Source: Lachnospiraceae bacterium
GTDB taxonomy: Bacteria > Bacillota > Clostridia > Lachnospirales > Lachnospiraceae
DNA: 64,000 nt
NCBI GenBank assembly: GCA_910575775.1
Contig: CAJTEY010000005.1
Coordinates: forward strand, 62,001-126,000
Reading direction: 5' to 3'
Part shown: positions 51,192 through 59,958 of the stretch, piece by piece
Position numbering within the stretch: the first letter of the stretch is position 1
Layout: every line of letters starts with the position of its first letter
Notes under the pieces: model-generated
Database searches by the model: none
The model's input: the letters and a program-made list of their open reading frames with translations, nothing else
What the model was told of the DNA's origin: nothing
Translations under genes and position numbers: made by a program

Positions 51192-52706
51192 TTGACATTT
51201 AAGAAAAGATTATTTATGATCCTCGCGGTTGTTCTGATTGCGGGTGGTCTTTATGGGGCGGGAAAGCTCGGTCTGGCCGTGCTGCCGCTGGCAGAGGAAG
51301 AGTTGGCGGAGGATTCTCTCTTCAGACATAGGGAAACGCTGTATCTGTGGTATGCGGATGAGGGGCTTACGGATTATTTAAACGGTGTGGCAGTTTCTTA
51401 CAACGAGTATCAGGAAGAGGTGCGCGTGGTTCCGGTTTACACACAGGGGCTGGAATATCTGGAGACGATCAATCAGGCGTCCCTGCAGGGGGAGGAAATA
51501 CCGGATCTGTATATTGTCAGCAACGATGCTCTGGAAAAAGCGTATCTGGCGGGTCTTGCCAGTGAGGTGAAACTGCCGGAAGGGGTGCAGCCCATGGAGG
51601 AACTGCTGCCGGGAACGGCAGTCAGGGCAGTGACATATCATGACAGGCGAATCGGTTATCCTTTCTATTATGAGACGAGCTGTCTTCTCTATAACAGGAC
51701 ATATCTGGAGGATTGGGCGAGGGCGCAGATTATAGCGGAGAGAGATCAGGCGCTGGCGGAAGATGCGCAGGAACAGGCAGACAGCGGCGACGTGGTGGAA
51801 GAGGTCCGGGAGGCGCAGGAGGAGGAAGCGGTTTCCGGGGAGGAGATCGAAGCCAAAATCGGGGAGGCCATTCCCGAGACAATAGATGAAATTCTGTCCT
51901 TTGCGGATGTCTATGACGCGCCGGAGCAGGTGGAAGCAGTCTTTAAATGGGACGTGTCGGATATCTTTTATAATTATTTTATTGTTGGGGACTATATTGA
52001 CGTGGGCGGTGAGAACGGCGACAATGCGGATTCCATCGGGATCTACAACGAAAACGCGATCAAAGCGCTTCGTGTGTACCAGAATCTGAACCAGTTTTTT
52101 TCAATAGATACGAAGGAAATCAGTTATGACGGTGTTTTGCAGGACTTCCTGGACGGTAAGATTGTCTACACGGTTGCTACTACGGATGCGCTGTCAAAGC
52201 TTGAGAAAGCCCGGGAGGAAGGTGCATTTTCCTATGAGTACGGTGTGACCCGGGTGCCGGATGTGAGCGGGGAGCTTGGCTCCGCGTCCCTGTCCGTGAC
52301 ACAGTGCGTCGGGGTCAACGGCTATTCCACGAAAAAGGAGATGGCAAACGACTTTGCGGTGTATCTGACACAGTACAACACACAGGAACTTTATGCGAGA
52401 ACAGGGAAACTGCCCGTACACTGTGACGGGGAGACGTACGACAACCCGAATGCTGCGGCTTTTCTGGAGGAGTATGCGAGATCGGTTCCCATGCCGAAGA
52501 TGATAGAGACAAGCAATTTCTGGGTACAGCTTGAGATTGCGTTTGCCAGAATCTGGGAGGGGGAGGACGCCAACGACGAACTGCGGGCGTTGTCCGAGCA
52601 GATTATGGGGCAGGTGCTTGGCGAAGCGTACACAGAGGAATATATTGATGTGCCGGTTCCTGTGGAGGAAACCGAGGAAGAGGAGGAGTCACAGGAGCAG
52701 GAATAG
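51192..52706 (+). CDS. Extracellular solute-binding protein, orphan
   Basis: A 504-residue family 1 solute-binding protein. An N-terminal hydrophobic anchor (about 8-30) has no lipobox Cys. Core features include ETLYLWYADEGLTDYLNGVA and YETSCLLYNRTYLEDW (family pattern of sugar binders). A strongly acidic segment (about 180-230, rich in Glu, Ala and Gln) interrupts the domain. No permease or ATPase gene is nearby, so the transporter is elsewhere or the protein has another role. TTG start with GGAGAGCGGAA upstream. Confidence 0.75.
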   Translation: MTFKKRLFMILAVVLIAGGLYGAGKLGLAVLPLAEEELAEDSLFRHRETLYLWYADEGLTDYLNGVAVSYNEYQEEVRVVPVYTQGLEYLETINQASLQGEEIPDLYIVSNDALEKAYLAGLASEVKLPEGVQPMEELLPGTAVRAVTYHDRRIGYPFYYETSCLLYNRTYLEDWARAQIIAERDQALAEDAQEQADSGDVVEEVREAQEEEAVSGEEIEAKIGEAIPETIDEILSFADVYDAPEQVEAVFKWDVSDIFYNYFIVGDYIDVGGENGDNADSIGIYNENAIKALRVYQNLNQFFSIDTKEISYDGVLQDFLDGKIVYTVATTDALSKLEKAREEGAFSYEYGVTRVPDVSGELGSASLSVTQCVGVNGYSTKKEMANDFAVYLTQYNTQELYARTGKLPVHCDGETYDNPNAAAFLEEYARSVPMPKMIETSNFWVQLEIAFARIWEGEDANDELRALSEQIMGQVLGEAYTEEYIDVPVPVEETEEEEESQEQE

Positions 52707-52765
52707 CGGTATCTTCCGGCGGCCTTAAGACAATAAGGAATAATTGCCGGCTAATATGGTCAACC

Positions 52766-52800
52766 TAAGACAAGGCAGAGTACTGTCTTGTCTTATTTTA
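52766..52800 (+). terminator. Terminator of the solute-binding gene
   Basis: TAAGACAAG (52766-52774) pairs with CTTGTCTTA (52787-52795), followed by TTTTA. Confidence 0.65.
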
Positions 52801-52844
52801 TGCCATAGAAAATTGCGACAGTGCAGACCATGCAGGAGGGAATT

Positions 52845-53276
52845 ATGTTAGGATTTTGGATTGCCATTTTATCAGGCGCACTGATGAGTGTACAGGGAGT
52901 CTTCAATACACAGGTCACCAAACAGTCGGGGATCTGGGTCGCGAACGCCTTTGTGCAGTTCACGGCGCTTTTAGTCTGTCTGGCCGTCTGGCTTGCCACG
53001 AACCGGGCTTCCTTTGCCGCGCTGTGGAAGGTGGAGCCGAAGTATATGCTGCTTGGCGGCGCCATCGGCACGTTTATCACATACACCGTTATCAAGAGTA
53101 TGGAGCAGCTCGGGCCGGCGCGCTCCGTGATGTTCATTGTGGTATCCCAGCTTATTATCGCCTATATCATTGAAGTATTCGGGCTTTTCGGGGTAGAGAG
53201 GCAGCCCCTGGAAATGAAAAAAGTGCTGGGAGCAGGCGTGATGATTGCAGGAATCGTTATTTTTAAGTGGACATAG
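52845..53276 (+). CDS. DMT-family small transporter, DUF606 (YdcZ-like)
   Basis: A 143-residue protein with five hydrophobic segments, beginning MLGFWIAILSGALMSVQGVFN and ending GAGVMIAGIVIFKW. This is the one-domain YdcZ-type half of the drug/metabolite transporter superfamily, often functioning as a dimer. Substrate unknown. The ATG at 52845 follows AGGAGGGAATT. Confidence 0.82.
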   Translation: MLGFWIAILSGALMSVQGVFNTQVTKQSGIWVANAFVQFTALLVCLAVWLATNRASFAALWKVEPKYMLLGGAIGTFITYTVIKSMEQLGPARSVMFIVVSQLIIAYIIEVFGLFGVERQPLEMKKVLGAGVMIAGIVIFKWT

Positions 53277-53360
53277 GCCGAGATTTATCTTACAATAAAA
53301 ATACAGTGCATAGCGGGAACCTCCCAGCGGGCAGCGAAGCCCGGAAGGGAGACTGTGCAG

Positions 53361-54191
53361 ATGAAAAAAAGAAAACAACTGGCGGACAGAATACGGCAGG
53401 CGGGCATGATGTTCACCCTGCTTATTGTACTGTGCGGCTGTACGAAGAAGGAGGAAATCCTTCTCCTGAGCGGTGAACATGCGGCGGGGACATCGGACGG
53501 GCAGTCCGTTATTCGGGAGGATGCCGGTGGACATACGGCCCCGGAGACGGAAACCGGGCGCACTGCGGCGGAAGAGAGCCGGCAGGTGCAGGACGGTGAG
53601 AGCCAAGGGACAGAGACGGAGTCTGTACTGGTGGATGCCGTGAACCCGCAGGCTGGTGTGATTTACGTCCACGTCTGCGGAGCGGTGGAGAATCCCGGCG
53701 TTTACGAGCTGGAGGCCGGGAGCCGTGTCTATGAGGCGGTACAACAGGCAGGCGGCTTTGCGGACAGTGCGGAACAAAATTATGTAAACCAGGCGCAGGT
53801 TCTGGAGGATGGTGTGAAGCTGGTGATCCCCACAAGGGAGGAGGCCGCAGCGGCTCAGGACGATGCATCGGAGGAGAGCAATGCTTTGCAGGATCGCGCC
53901 CAGGACGGGAGCGGGATTGCAGGCGGTGCGGAGAGAGAAATCGGCATTGTGGGAGGCGCACGTTCAGACGGACAGGGCGGAGACGCGGCGTCGGACGGCC
54001 GTATTAACATAAACACGGCGTCGGAGGCACAGCTTTGTGAAATCCCGGGCATTGGGGCGACGCGGGCGGCGGCCATTGCGGCTTACAGGGAATCCCACGG
54101 CGCGTTTGGGAAGCCGGAAGACATCATGAATGTGAACGGTATCAAAGAAGGCATGTATGAGAAAATAAAGGACATCATCTGTGTAAAATAG
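53361..54191 (+). CDS. comEA: ComEA-like DNA-binding competence lipoprotein
   Basis: Binds double-stranded DNA outside the cell for uptake. The 276-residue protein has a lipobox VLCGC (Cys about 28), an acidic linker, an SLBB domain (VIYVHVCGAVENPGVYELEAG), a second long low-complexity linker and a C-terminal helix-hairpin-helix pair (NINTASEAQLCEIPGIGATRAAAI). Known ComEA proteins usually have a membrane anchor rather than a lipid anchor. It begins a cluster ending with comEC. Confidence 0.9.
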   Translation: MKKRKQLADRIRQAGMMFTLLIVLCGCTKKEEILLLSGEHAAGTSDGQSVIREDAGGHTAPETETGRTAAEESRQVQDGESQGTETESVLVDAVNPQAGVIYVHVCGAVENPGVYELEAGSRVYEAVQQAGGFADSAEQNYVNQAQVLEDGVKLVIPTREEAAAAQDDASEESNALQDRAQDGSGIAGGAEREIGIVGGARSDGQGGDAASDGRININTASEAQLCEIPGIGATRAAAIAAYRESHGAFGKPEDIMNVNGIKEGMYEKIKDIICVK

Positions 54192-54245
54192 AGAAACGCG
54201 GACGAAACCGGCGTTTTCTTGAAATAACAGGCAGGGGCAGGAAGT

Positions 54246-54935
54246 ATGGCACAGAAAGTTTTGGTAGTGGATGATGAGAAGTTGATCGTGAAGGGAATCC
54301 GATTTAGTCTGGAGCAGGACGGTATGGAGGTGGACTGCGCCTACGACGGGGAGGAAGCGCTGAAGCTGGCGGAGGAGAATACCTATGATATGATTCTTCT
54401 GGATGTGATGCTGCCTAAAATGACAGGCTTTGAGGTATGTCAGCAGATCAGGGGCTTTTCCAACGTGCCGATTGTCATGCTGACAGCCAAGGGCGACGAT
54501 ATGGATAAGATTCTCGGCCTTGACTACGGTGCGGACGACTATATCACGAAACCCTTTAATATTTTGGAAGTGAAGGCCAGAATCAAGGCCATTATGCGCA
54601 GGACAAACAGGCAGGCGCCGGAGAAAAAAGAGACAGTTAAGACGGTGGAGCGGGGGGACATGCGCCTCGACTGCGAGGGCAGGAGAGTGTACATCAGGGA
54701 TCGCGAGATCAATCTGACAGCCAAAGAATTTGAGGTGCTGGAACTTCTGATGCGGAATGCCGGAAAAGTTTACGGCAGGGAGGAGCTTCTCAGGCTGGTT
54801 TGGGGAACCGATTATCCCGGCGATGTGCGGACTGTGGACGTACATATCAGGAGACTGCGCGAAAAAATAGAGGAAGTGCCCGGAGAGCCCGCATATGTGC
54901 GGACCAAATGGGGCGTTGGTTATTACTTTGCTTAA
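54246..54935 (+). CDS. OmpR-family response regulator
   Basis: A 229-residue regulator. Receiver: VVDDE, LLDVMLPKMTGFEVC (Asp near 53) and ITKPFN; winged helix: LTAKEFEVLELLMRNAGKVYGREELL, TVDVHIRRLREKIE and WGVGYYFA. Resembles PhoP/WalR-type regulators. Paired with the kinase that overlaps its end. Confidence 0.94.
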   Translation: MAQKVLVVDDEKLIVKGIRFSLEQDGMEVDCAYDGEEALKLAEENTYDMILLDVMLPKMTGFEVCQQIRGFSNVPIVMLTAKGDDMDKILGLDYGADDYITKPFNILEVKARIKAIMRRTNRQAPEKKETVKTVERGDMRLDCEGRRVYIRDREINLTAKEFEVLELLMRNAGKVYGREELLRLVWGTDYPGDVRTVDVHIRRLREKIEEVPGEPAYVRTKWGVGYYFA

Positions 54936-56397
54936 ATTACATTTACATCAAATTACATTCTTAAGGAGTCTGAAGGGGCGGATTTTTCTCATTCTGCTCA
55001 TTGTCGGGCTGATTCCGTGTTTTATCATGCGCTATGCGATTCTGCAGAATTATGAACGGCGGGCGGTAAATGTCAGAACTTCTGACATTTCCACCCAGGT
55101 CAGGATTCTGGCAAATCATCTGATCACCTACCACTATTTACAGGACACCTCCTCCGAAGTCATTAATGCGGAGCTGGAGCAGCTCTCCAACCTGTATGAC
55201 GGGCGCGTGCTTGTCATCAATTCAGACTTGCGGATCGTGAAGGATACCTACGGTATCAGTGAGGGGAAAACGATTATTTCCGAGGAGGTCATCCGCTGCC
55301 TGCGAGGGGAGAGCGCGAGCAGGTACGACAGGGAAAACGGCTATATTGAGATGACCATTCCCATCACGGAGACACTGGAGGCGGATCTGCCGGTCGGTCC
55401 CGGGGAGCGCATTGAGCTTGTGCGCGGCGTGATGCTGGTGAGTGCGTCCAACGACAACATCATTGCCACGATGGACATATTGAACCACCAGGCGCTGATT
55501 GTGATGTCCATTGTGGGTGTGCTGATTTTCGTTGTGACGCTTCTGGTGTCCAAATTCCTCTTTTCTCCCTTTAAAAAGATGATAGCGGCGCTGGATCAGG
55601 TGCAGGAGGGGTATACCAACGACCCGATTTCCGTGACGGACTGTCTGGAGACGGAGCACATCGGAGACGCCTTTAACCGGGTGCTGGGGCGCATGAAAAT
55701 GTTGGATGATTCGAGACAGGAATTTGTATCGAACGTGTCCCACGAGCTTCGGACGCCGATCACCTCCATGAAAGTGCTGGCGGATTCCCTGATTACCCAG
55801 AAGGATGTGCCTTTGGAGGTCTACCAGGAGTTTATGTCCGATATTGCCGCCGAGATCGAGCGGGAGGACAAGATTATTAACGATCTGCTCTCCCTTGTAA
55901 AAATGGACAGGACATCGGCGGATCTGAATATTTCCGAGGTGGATATCAACGCCCTCGTGGAACTGATTATGAGGCGGCTGCGTCCCATCGCACAGCGCCG
56001 GGATGTGCAGCTTGTCTATGAGAGCCTGCGGCCTGTGACGGCGTTGGTGGACGAGGTAAAGCTGACGCTGGCGTTGTCCAATCTGGTGGAGAATGCGATT
56101 AAGTATAATAAGGAGCACGGATTCGTGAAAGTTACTCTGGATGCGGACCACCAGTTCTTTACGGTACAGGTGGAGGATTCCGGCGTGGGAATCCCGCAGG
56201 ATGCGCTGGAACATATTTACGAGCGCTTTTACCGGGTGGATAAGTCGCGATCCAGAGAGATCGGCGGTACGGGGCTTGGGCTTGCCATTACGAAGAGCGC
56301 GGTTCTCATGCACAGAGGCTCGATCAAGGTGGCGAGCATTGAGGGAGAGGGAACCGATTTTACAGTGAAAATCCCCTTGAAGTACATTGCGGTATAA
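54895..56397 (+). CDS. Sensor histidine kinase with HAMP domain
   Basis: A 500-residue two-membrane-helix kinase. First helix near 30-48, extracellular sensor domain (about 50-195), second helix (200-222), HAMP, then FVSNVSHELRTPITSM (His about 286), NAIKYN, EDSGVGIP and GTGLGLA. Its start is uncertain: the ATG at 54895 overlaps the regulator by 41 bp; TTG codons at 54916 and 54928 would shorten the overlap. Signal unknown. Confidence 0.92.
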   Translation: MCGPNGALVITLLKLHLHQITFLRSLKGRIFLILLIVGLIPCFIMRYAILQNYERRAVNVRTSDISTQVRILANHLITYHYLQDTSSEVINAELEQLSNLYDGRVLVINSDLRIVKDTYGISEGKTIISEEVIRCLRGESASRYDRENGYIEMTIPITETLEADLPVGPGERIELVRGVMLVSASNDNIIATMDILNHQALIVMSIVGVLIFVVTLLVSKFLFSPFKKMIAALDQVQEGYTNDPISVTDCLETEHIGDAFNRVLGRMKMLDDSRQEFVSNVSHELRTPITSMKVLADSLITQKDVPLEVYQEFMSDIAAEIEREDKIINDLLSLVKMDRTSADLNISEVDINALVELIMRRLRPIAQRRDVQLVYESLRPVTALVDEVKLTLALSNLVENAIKYNKEHGFVKVTLDADHQFFTVQVEDSGVGIPQDALEHIYERFYRVDKSRSREIGGTGLGLAITKSAVLMHRGSIKVASIEGEGTDFTVKIPLKYIAV

Positions 56398-56413
56398 GGA
56401 TATGGAGGGTAGC

Positions 56414-57355
56414 ATGAAAAAGGCGGGACATCTTTTTTTCGCGGCGGTTCTGATCATGGGACTGCTCCTGTGTACGGCCTGTGGGGACAGGCGGGCAGCG
56501 CAGGACGGCGCCTTGTATAAGATATATTATGTAAACAATGAAGAGACCAAGATTGTTGAGCGGGAATATGTGAGCGGGACGACGGACAGCGAGCTTTTGT
56601 TTGCGGAATTTTTGGAGCAGCTTGCCCATATATCGGAGAAAATGGAGTACGAGACACTGCTGGACAAAGAAATTTCGGTGGTGGGACATACCCTTGACAA
56701 CGGCCTGCTGACGCTGGATTTTGACGAGAGCTACCATAATCTGCGCGGGACGAGAGAGATTCTTGTGCGGGCTTCCATTGTGAGGACGATGACGCAGCTT
56801 CCGGGCGTGGAGCGGATCGCATTTACGGTGATGGGAGAGCAGCTCATGGATGCCTCGGGAGCGGCGGTTGGCGTGATGGCGGCGGACACCTTTATCGAGA
56901 ATGCGGGCAATGAGATCAACGCCTATGAAAAGGTGGATCTGAAGCTTTATTTTGCCAATGAGACGGGGGACAGCCTGGTGGAGGAGAACCGCCGCAACGT
57001 GGTATATAACAGCAATATTTCCCTGGAGAAGCTTGTGGTGGAGAAGCTGGTGCAGGGTCCCATGACGCAGGGGGCTTACCCCACCATCAATCCGACCACA
57101 AAGATTGTCAGTGTGACCGTGAAAGACGGAACGTGTTATGTAAACTTAAGTAATGAGTTTCTCAGCCAGCCCTACAACGTGGCCTCGGATGTGACTATTT
57201 ATTCCATCACCAATTCTCTGGTGGAGCTGTCCAATGTGAACCGGGTGCAGATCTCCGTAAACGGGGAGACCAATATTTCTTACCGGGAAAATATGAGCCT
57301 GAACAACGTGTTTGAGAGAAACCTGGATATCCTTGTGCCGGGAACAGTGCAGTGA
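56414..57355 (+). CDS. Lipoprotein with two GerMN domains
   Basis: A 313-residue lipoprotein, lipobox LCTAC (Cys near 23). Two GerMN repeats follow (about 35-165 and 175-305), with LTLDFDESYHNLRG and CYVNLSNEFLSQ as corresponding strands. GerM of Bacillus acts in sporulation and germination, linked to the SpoIIIA complex; this relative is beside comEC and its role may differ. ATG with GGAGGGTAGC upstream. Two copies of the TTATGTAAAC motif lie inside the gene. Confidence 0.88.
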   Translation: MKKAGHLFFAAVLIMGLLLCTACGDRRAAQDGALYKIYYVNNEETKIVEREYVSGTTDSELLFAEFLEQLAHISEKMEYETLLDKEISVVGHTLDNGLLTLDFDESYHNLRGTREILVRASIVRTMTQLPGVERIAFTVMGEQLMDASGAAVGVMAADTFIENAGNEINAYEKVDLKLYFANETGDSLVEENRRNVVYNSNISLEKLVVEKLVQGPMTQGAYPTINPTTKIVSVTVKDGTCYVNLSNEFLSQPYNVASDVTIYSITNSLVELSNVNRVQISVNGETNISYRENMSLNNVFERNLDILVPGTVQ

Positions 57356-59401
57356 CGGATTAAAATGAGAAAAACGACATGGCCCCGGGAAGAGAAATGT
57401 TATGTAAACTTATAGAAAATACAACAGGATAAGGAGAGAAAAGATATGCGCAGACCACTATGCCTGGTCGGACTGGCATTTGTGACGGCGCTGCTGCTGG
57501 GTATCCATCTGCTTCCACACGACCCGCCGGACTGCGGCATCCCGGAAGGGAAAACGGCAGCCGCCGTGGGGCGTGTGGGGTGGAAGGAACGCAGAATTTC
57601 CGGGTCGGAGGAAGTTCTCGTAGTGACCCTGGAGCAGGTCATCATTCTGAAACCGGATCAAAGATCCGTTCTGAAACAAATCATAGCAGATTCTGACACA
57701 GCTTTTTCCAATTCAATTGCTGCAGATTCCGTAGAAAAAACAGAAACATTTTTGGAGAAAAACAGGGAAAACCTCATACGGGAGGATGCCGGGGAAATCA
57801 CGGGGATTTTATGTTATCTTGGGGGCGAGGATAATCCCGCGATGGGAAGCATTGTTCTGGTGGAAGGGACATTTCGTCCGTTTGCGCATGCCACGAACCC
57901 GGGAGAATTTGACGCGGCGGACTATTACCGCGTTATGGGGCAGCAGGGCAGACTGATGCGGGCGGTATGTCTGTCTGAGAGTAAGAATTTTTCTGCCTTT
58001 CGGGAGGGGCTGTACCGATGCAGGGAATATCTGTCGCTTCTTCTGCACGCATGTTACCCGGAAAAGGAGGCGTCCGTCATGGGAGCCATGCTTCTGGGAG
58101 AGAAGGCCATGCTAAATGAGGAAATCAAAAGCCTGTATCAGCAAAACGGCATCATACATATTCTTTCCATCAGCGGTCTTCACATTTCCATTCTGGGAAT
58201 GGGTTTTCACAAGCTTTTGCAGCGCATGAATGCCCCTAAATTAGTTAACATAATGTTGTCTGTGGCACTGATGTATTGCTACGGGGCAATGACGGGCATG
58301 GGCATATCCATTGTCAGGGCGTTGGTAATGTTCGGCATGAAGCTGTGTGCAGATTTATGCGGCAGAACTTATGATCTGCTGACGGCCATGATGACGGCGG
58401 CGTTTCTGATTCTTGTCAGACAGCCGCTTTATCTGACCCACAGCGGCTTTCTCTTTTCTTTTGGAGCGGTGTGGGGCATCGGACTTCTGCCGTCGGTTTC
58501 CAGGCATTTTCCCGAGATATCCGGCCGCTTTCCTATGGGGAACCGTTTTCTGAAGGCATTGTTTACGGGAGGCTGGATTTCCATCTGTACCCTGCCTGTG
58601 TATCTGTGTTTCTATTATGAATTTCCGCCCTATTCCGTGCTGTTAAATCTGATTGTGATTCCGTGCATGGGAGCACTTTTCCTAAGCGGGATTGCGGTCA
58701 TGGGGGCGGCGGCATGTCTGCTGCCGCTTGGACGCCTGGCGGCTGTTCCCGGCGTGTGGATTTTAACCTTTTACGAGAAATGCGCCTCGTTTGTCCTGAG
58801 ACTGCCCGGACAGAGGTGGGCTGCAGGACACCCCGGGGAATGGCAGGTGGTGGCGTATCTGGCGCTTCTGGCGGCGGCAGTGTTCCTTGCAGGAAAGGCG
58901 GGAAAAAAAGACAAGGGATATTTCTGGTGCGCTGTTTTCGGTGCGGTGGTCCTTCTGGGCTTTCGGCTGCCGGAGGATTTTGAGATTACCGTGCTGGATA
59001 TCGGGCAGGGCGACTGCATCTATCTGGCGGACGGTGCGGGAGGGCATTATCTGATTGACGGCGGCAGCTCTGACAGGAAAGAGGTGGAGACTTATCAGAT
59101 TACCCCGTTTTTAAAGTATCGCGGCGTGGCGCGGCTGGATGCGGTGTTTGTCACCCACCCGGACGAGGATCATATAAGCGGGATCAGGGGGCTGTTTCAG
59201 ATGTACGGAGAGACAGGAATAGAGATCGGCTGTCTGTTTTTGCCCGATGTGGCCCAGGAGTGCAGGGATGCCGCCTATCATGGATTGGAGGAGCAGGCGA
59301 GGGAGGCGGGAGTGCCTGTGAGGTATCTTCACGCAGGCGACAGGCTTGAGAGTACGAATATTATGTTAACCTGTCTGCATCCTGTCGAAAATTATGTAAA
59401 C
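56527..59401. repeat. Cluster of the RTTATGTAAACY motif; full list of copies
   Basis: Exact TTATGTAAAC copies lie at 56527-56536, 57136-57145, 57400-57409 and 59392-59401, plus variants TTATGTTAAC at 59361-59370 and, reversed, 58244-58253. Elsewhere on the plus strand: 5350, 12411, 32480, 53780; reversed (GTTTACATAA): 20660, 20694, 31773, 31831, 44726. A purine precedes 12 of the 13 exact copies and a pyrimidine follows 12 of the 13. Confidence 0.75.
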
Positions 59402-59782
59402 CAAGATACCAATGCCTGTTCCACGGTGCTCTGTCTGACATATGGATCCTTTTCCGCGCTTTTTACGGGAGACCTGGAAGGGGAGGGGGAAAGGCTTGTG
59501 ACAGAGCGTCTTTCAAATATGGGAGGGTCTTCCATCACGCTGCTCAAAACCGCCCATCACGGCTCAAAGAACGCCACGAAAGAGCCGTTTCTGGAGCTCG
59601 TAAATCCGCAGATGGCGCTCATCTCTGCAGGGCGGGACAATTCTTACGGGCATCCCCACAAGGAGACGCTGGAACGGCTTGCGGACAGAGGATGCCGGAT
59701 TTACCAGACCCCGGAGAGCGGTGCCGTGACAGTGCGGGTGAAGGATGGGGCCGTCCGGGTGGAGACGTTTCTGGGCAGATGA
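57446..59782 (+). CDS. comEC: ComEC/Rec2 DNA uptake channel
   Basis: Transports single-stranded DNA across the membrane in competence. The 778-residue protein has an N-terminal soluble part, the competence membrane domain (about 225-480, IIHILSISGLHISILGMG) and a C-terminal metallo-beta-lactamase domain (about 512-778) with VLDIGQGDCIYL, FVTHPDEDHISG and KTAHHGSKNAT. All parts are in frame. ATG with AAGGAGAGAAAAGAT upstream. A TTATGTAAAC copy lies 36 bp before the start. Confidence 0.95.
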   Translation: MRRPLCLVGLAFVTALLLGIHLLPHDPPDCGIPEGKTAAAVGRVGWKERRISGSEEVLVVTLEQVIILKPDQRSVLKQIIADSDTAFSNSIAADSVEKTETFLEKNRENLIREDAGEITGILCYLGGEDNPAMGSIVLVEGTFRPFAHATNPGEFDAADYYRVMGQQGRLMRAVCLSESKNFSAFREGLYRCREYLSLLLHACYPEKEASVMGAMLLGEKAMLNEEIKSLYQQNGIIHILSISGLHISILGMGFHKLLQRMNAPKLVNIMLSVALMYCYGAMTGMGISIVRALVMFGMKLCADLCGRTYDLLTAMMTAAFLILVRQPLYLTHSGFLFSFGAVWGIGLLPSVSRHFPEISGRFPMGNRFLKALFTGGWISICTLPVYLCFYYEFPPYSVLLNLIVIPCMGALFLSGIAVMGAAACLLPLGRLAAVPGVWILTFYEKCASFVLRLPGQRWAAGHPGEWQVVAYLALLAAAVFLAGKAGKKDKGYFWCAVFGAVVLLGFRLPEDFEITVLDIGQGDCIYLADGAGGHYLIDGGSSDRKEVETYQITPFLKYRGVARLDAVFVTHPDEDHISGIRGLFQMYGETGIEIGCLFLPDVAQECRDAAYHGLEEQAREAGVPVRYLHAGDRLESTNIMLTCLHPVENYVNQDTNACSTVLCLTYGSFSALFTGDLEGEGERLVTERLSNMGGSSITLLKTAHHGSKNATKEPFLELVNPQMALISAGRDNSYGHPHKETLERLADRGCRIYQTPESGAVTVRVKDGAVRVETFLGR

Positions 59783-59879
59783 AGAGGATCTGAGTCAAAG
59801 GGGCGATTGTAAAATAGAGTGGGAATGTACGAATGTCCAAACGGCGGCGGCCATCGGTTTTAACCTTCCAAACCCGGTT

Positions 59880-59889
59880 GTTTTTTTTA
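59880..59889 (+). terminator. Possible terminator after comEC
   Basis: A run of eight Ts follows a weak stem of about four pairs (AACC ... GGTT) roughly 100 bp beyond the comEC stop. The stem is short, so the call is tentative. Confidence 0.3.
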
Positions 59890-59958
59890 GGACGAGCGGC
59901 TATACTGAAATAGGAGAATAAAAGAATGGGTGACCGTGTTTTGGCATTGTGGTAATGT

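Noticed and set aside
55222..56457. A 411-codon minus-strand frame opposite the kinase gene
   Set aside because: It mirrors the kinase, is rich in His, Arg and Gln and lacks any recognisable domain; the plus-strand kinase is complete.
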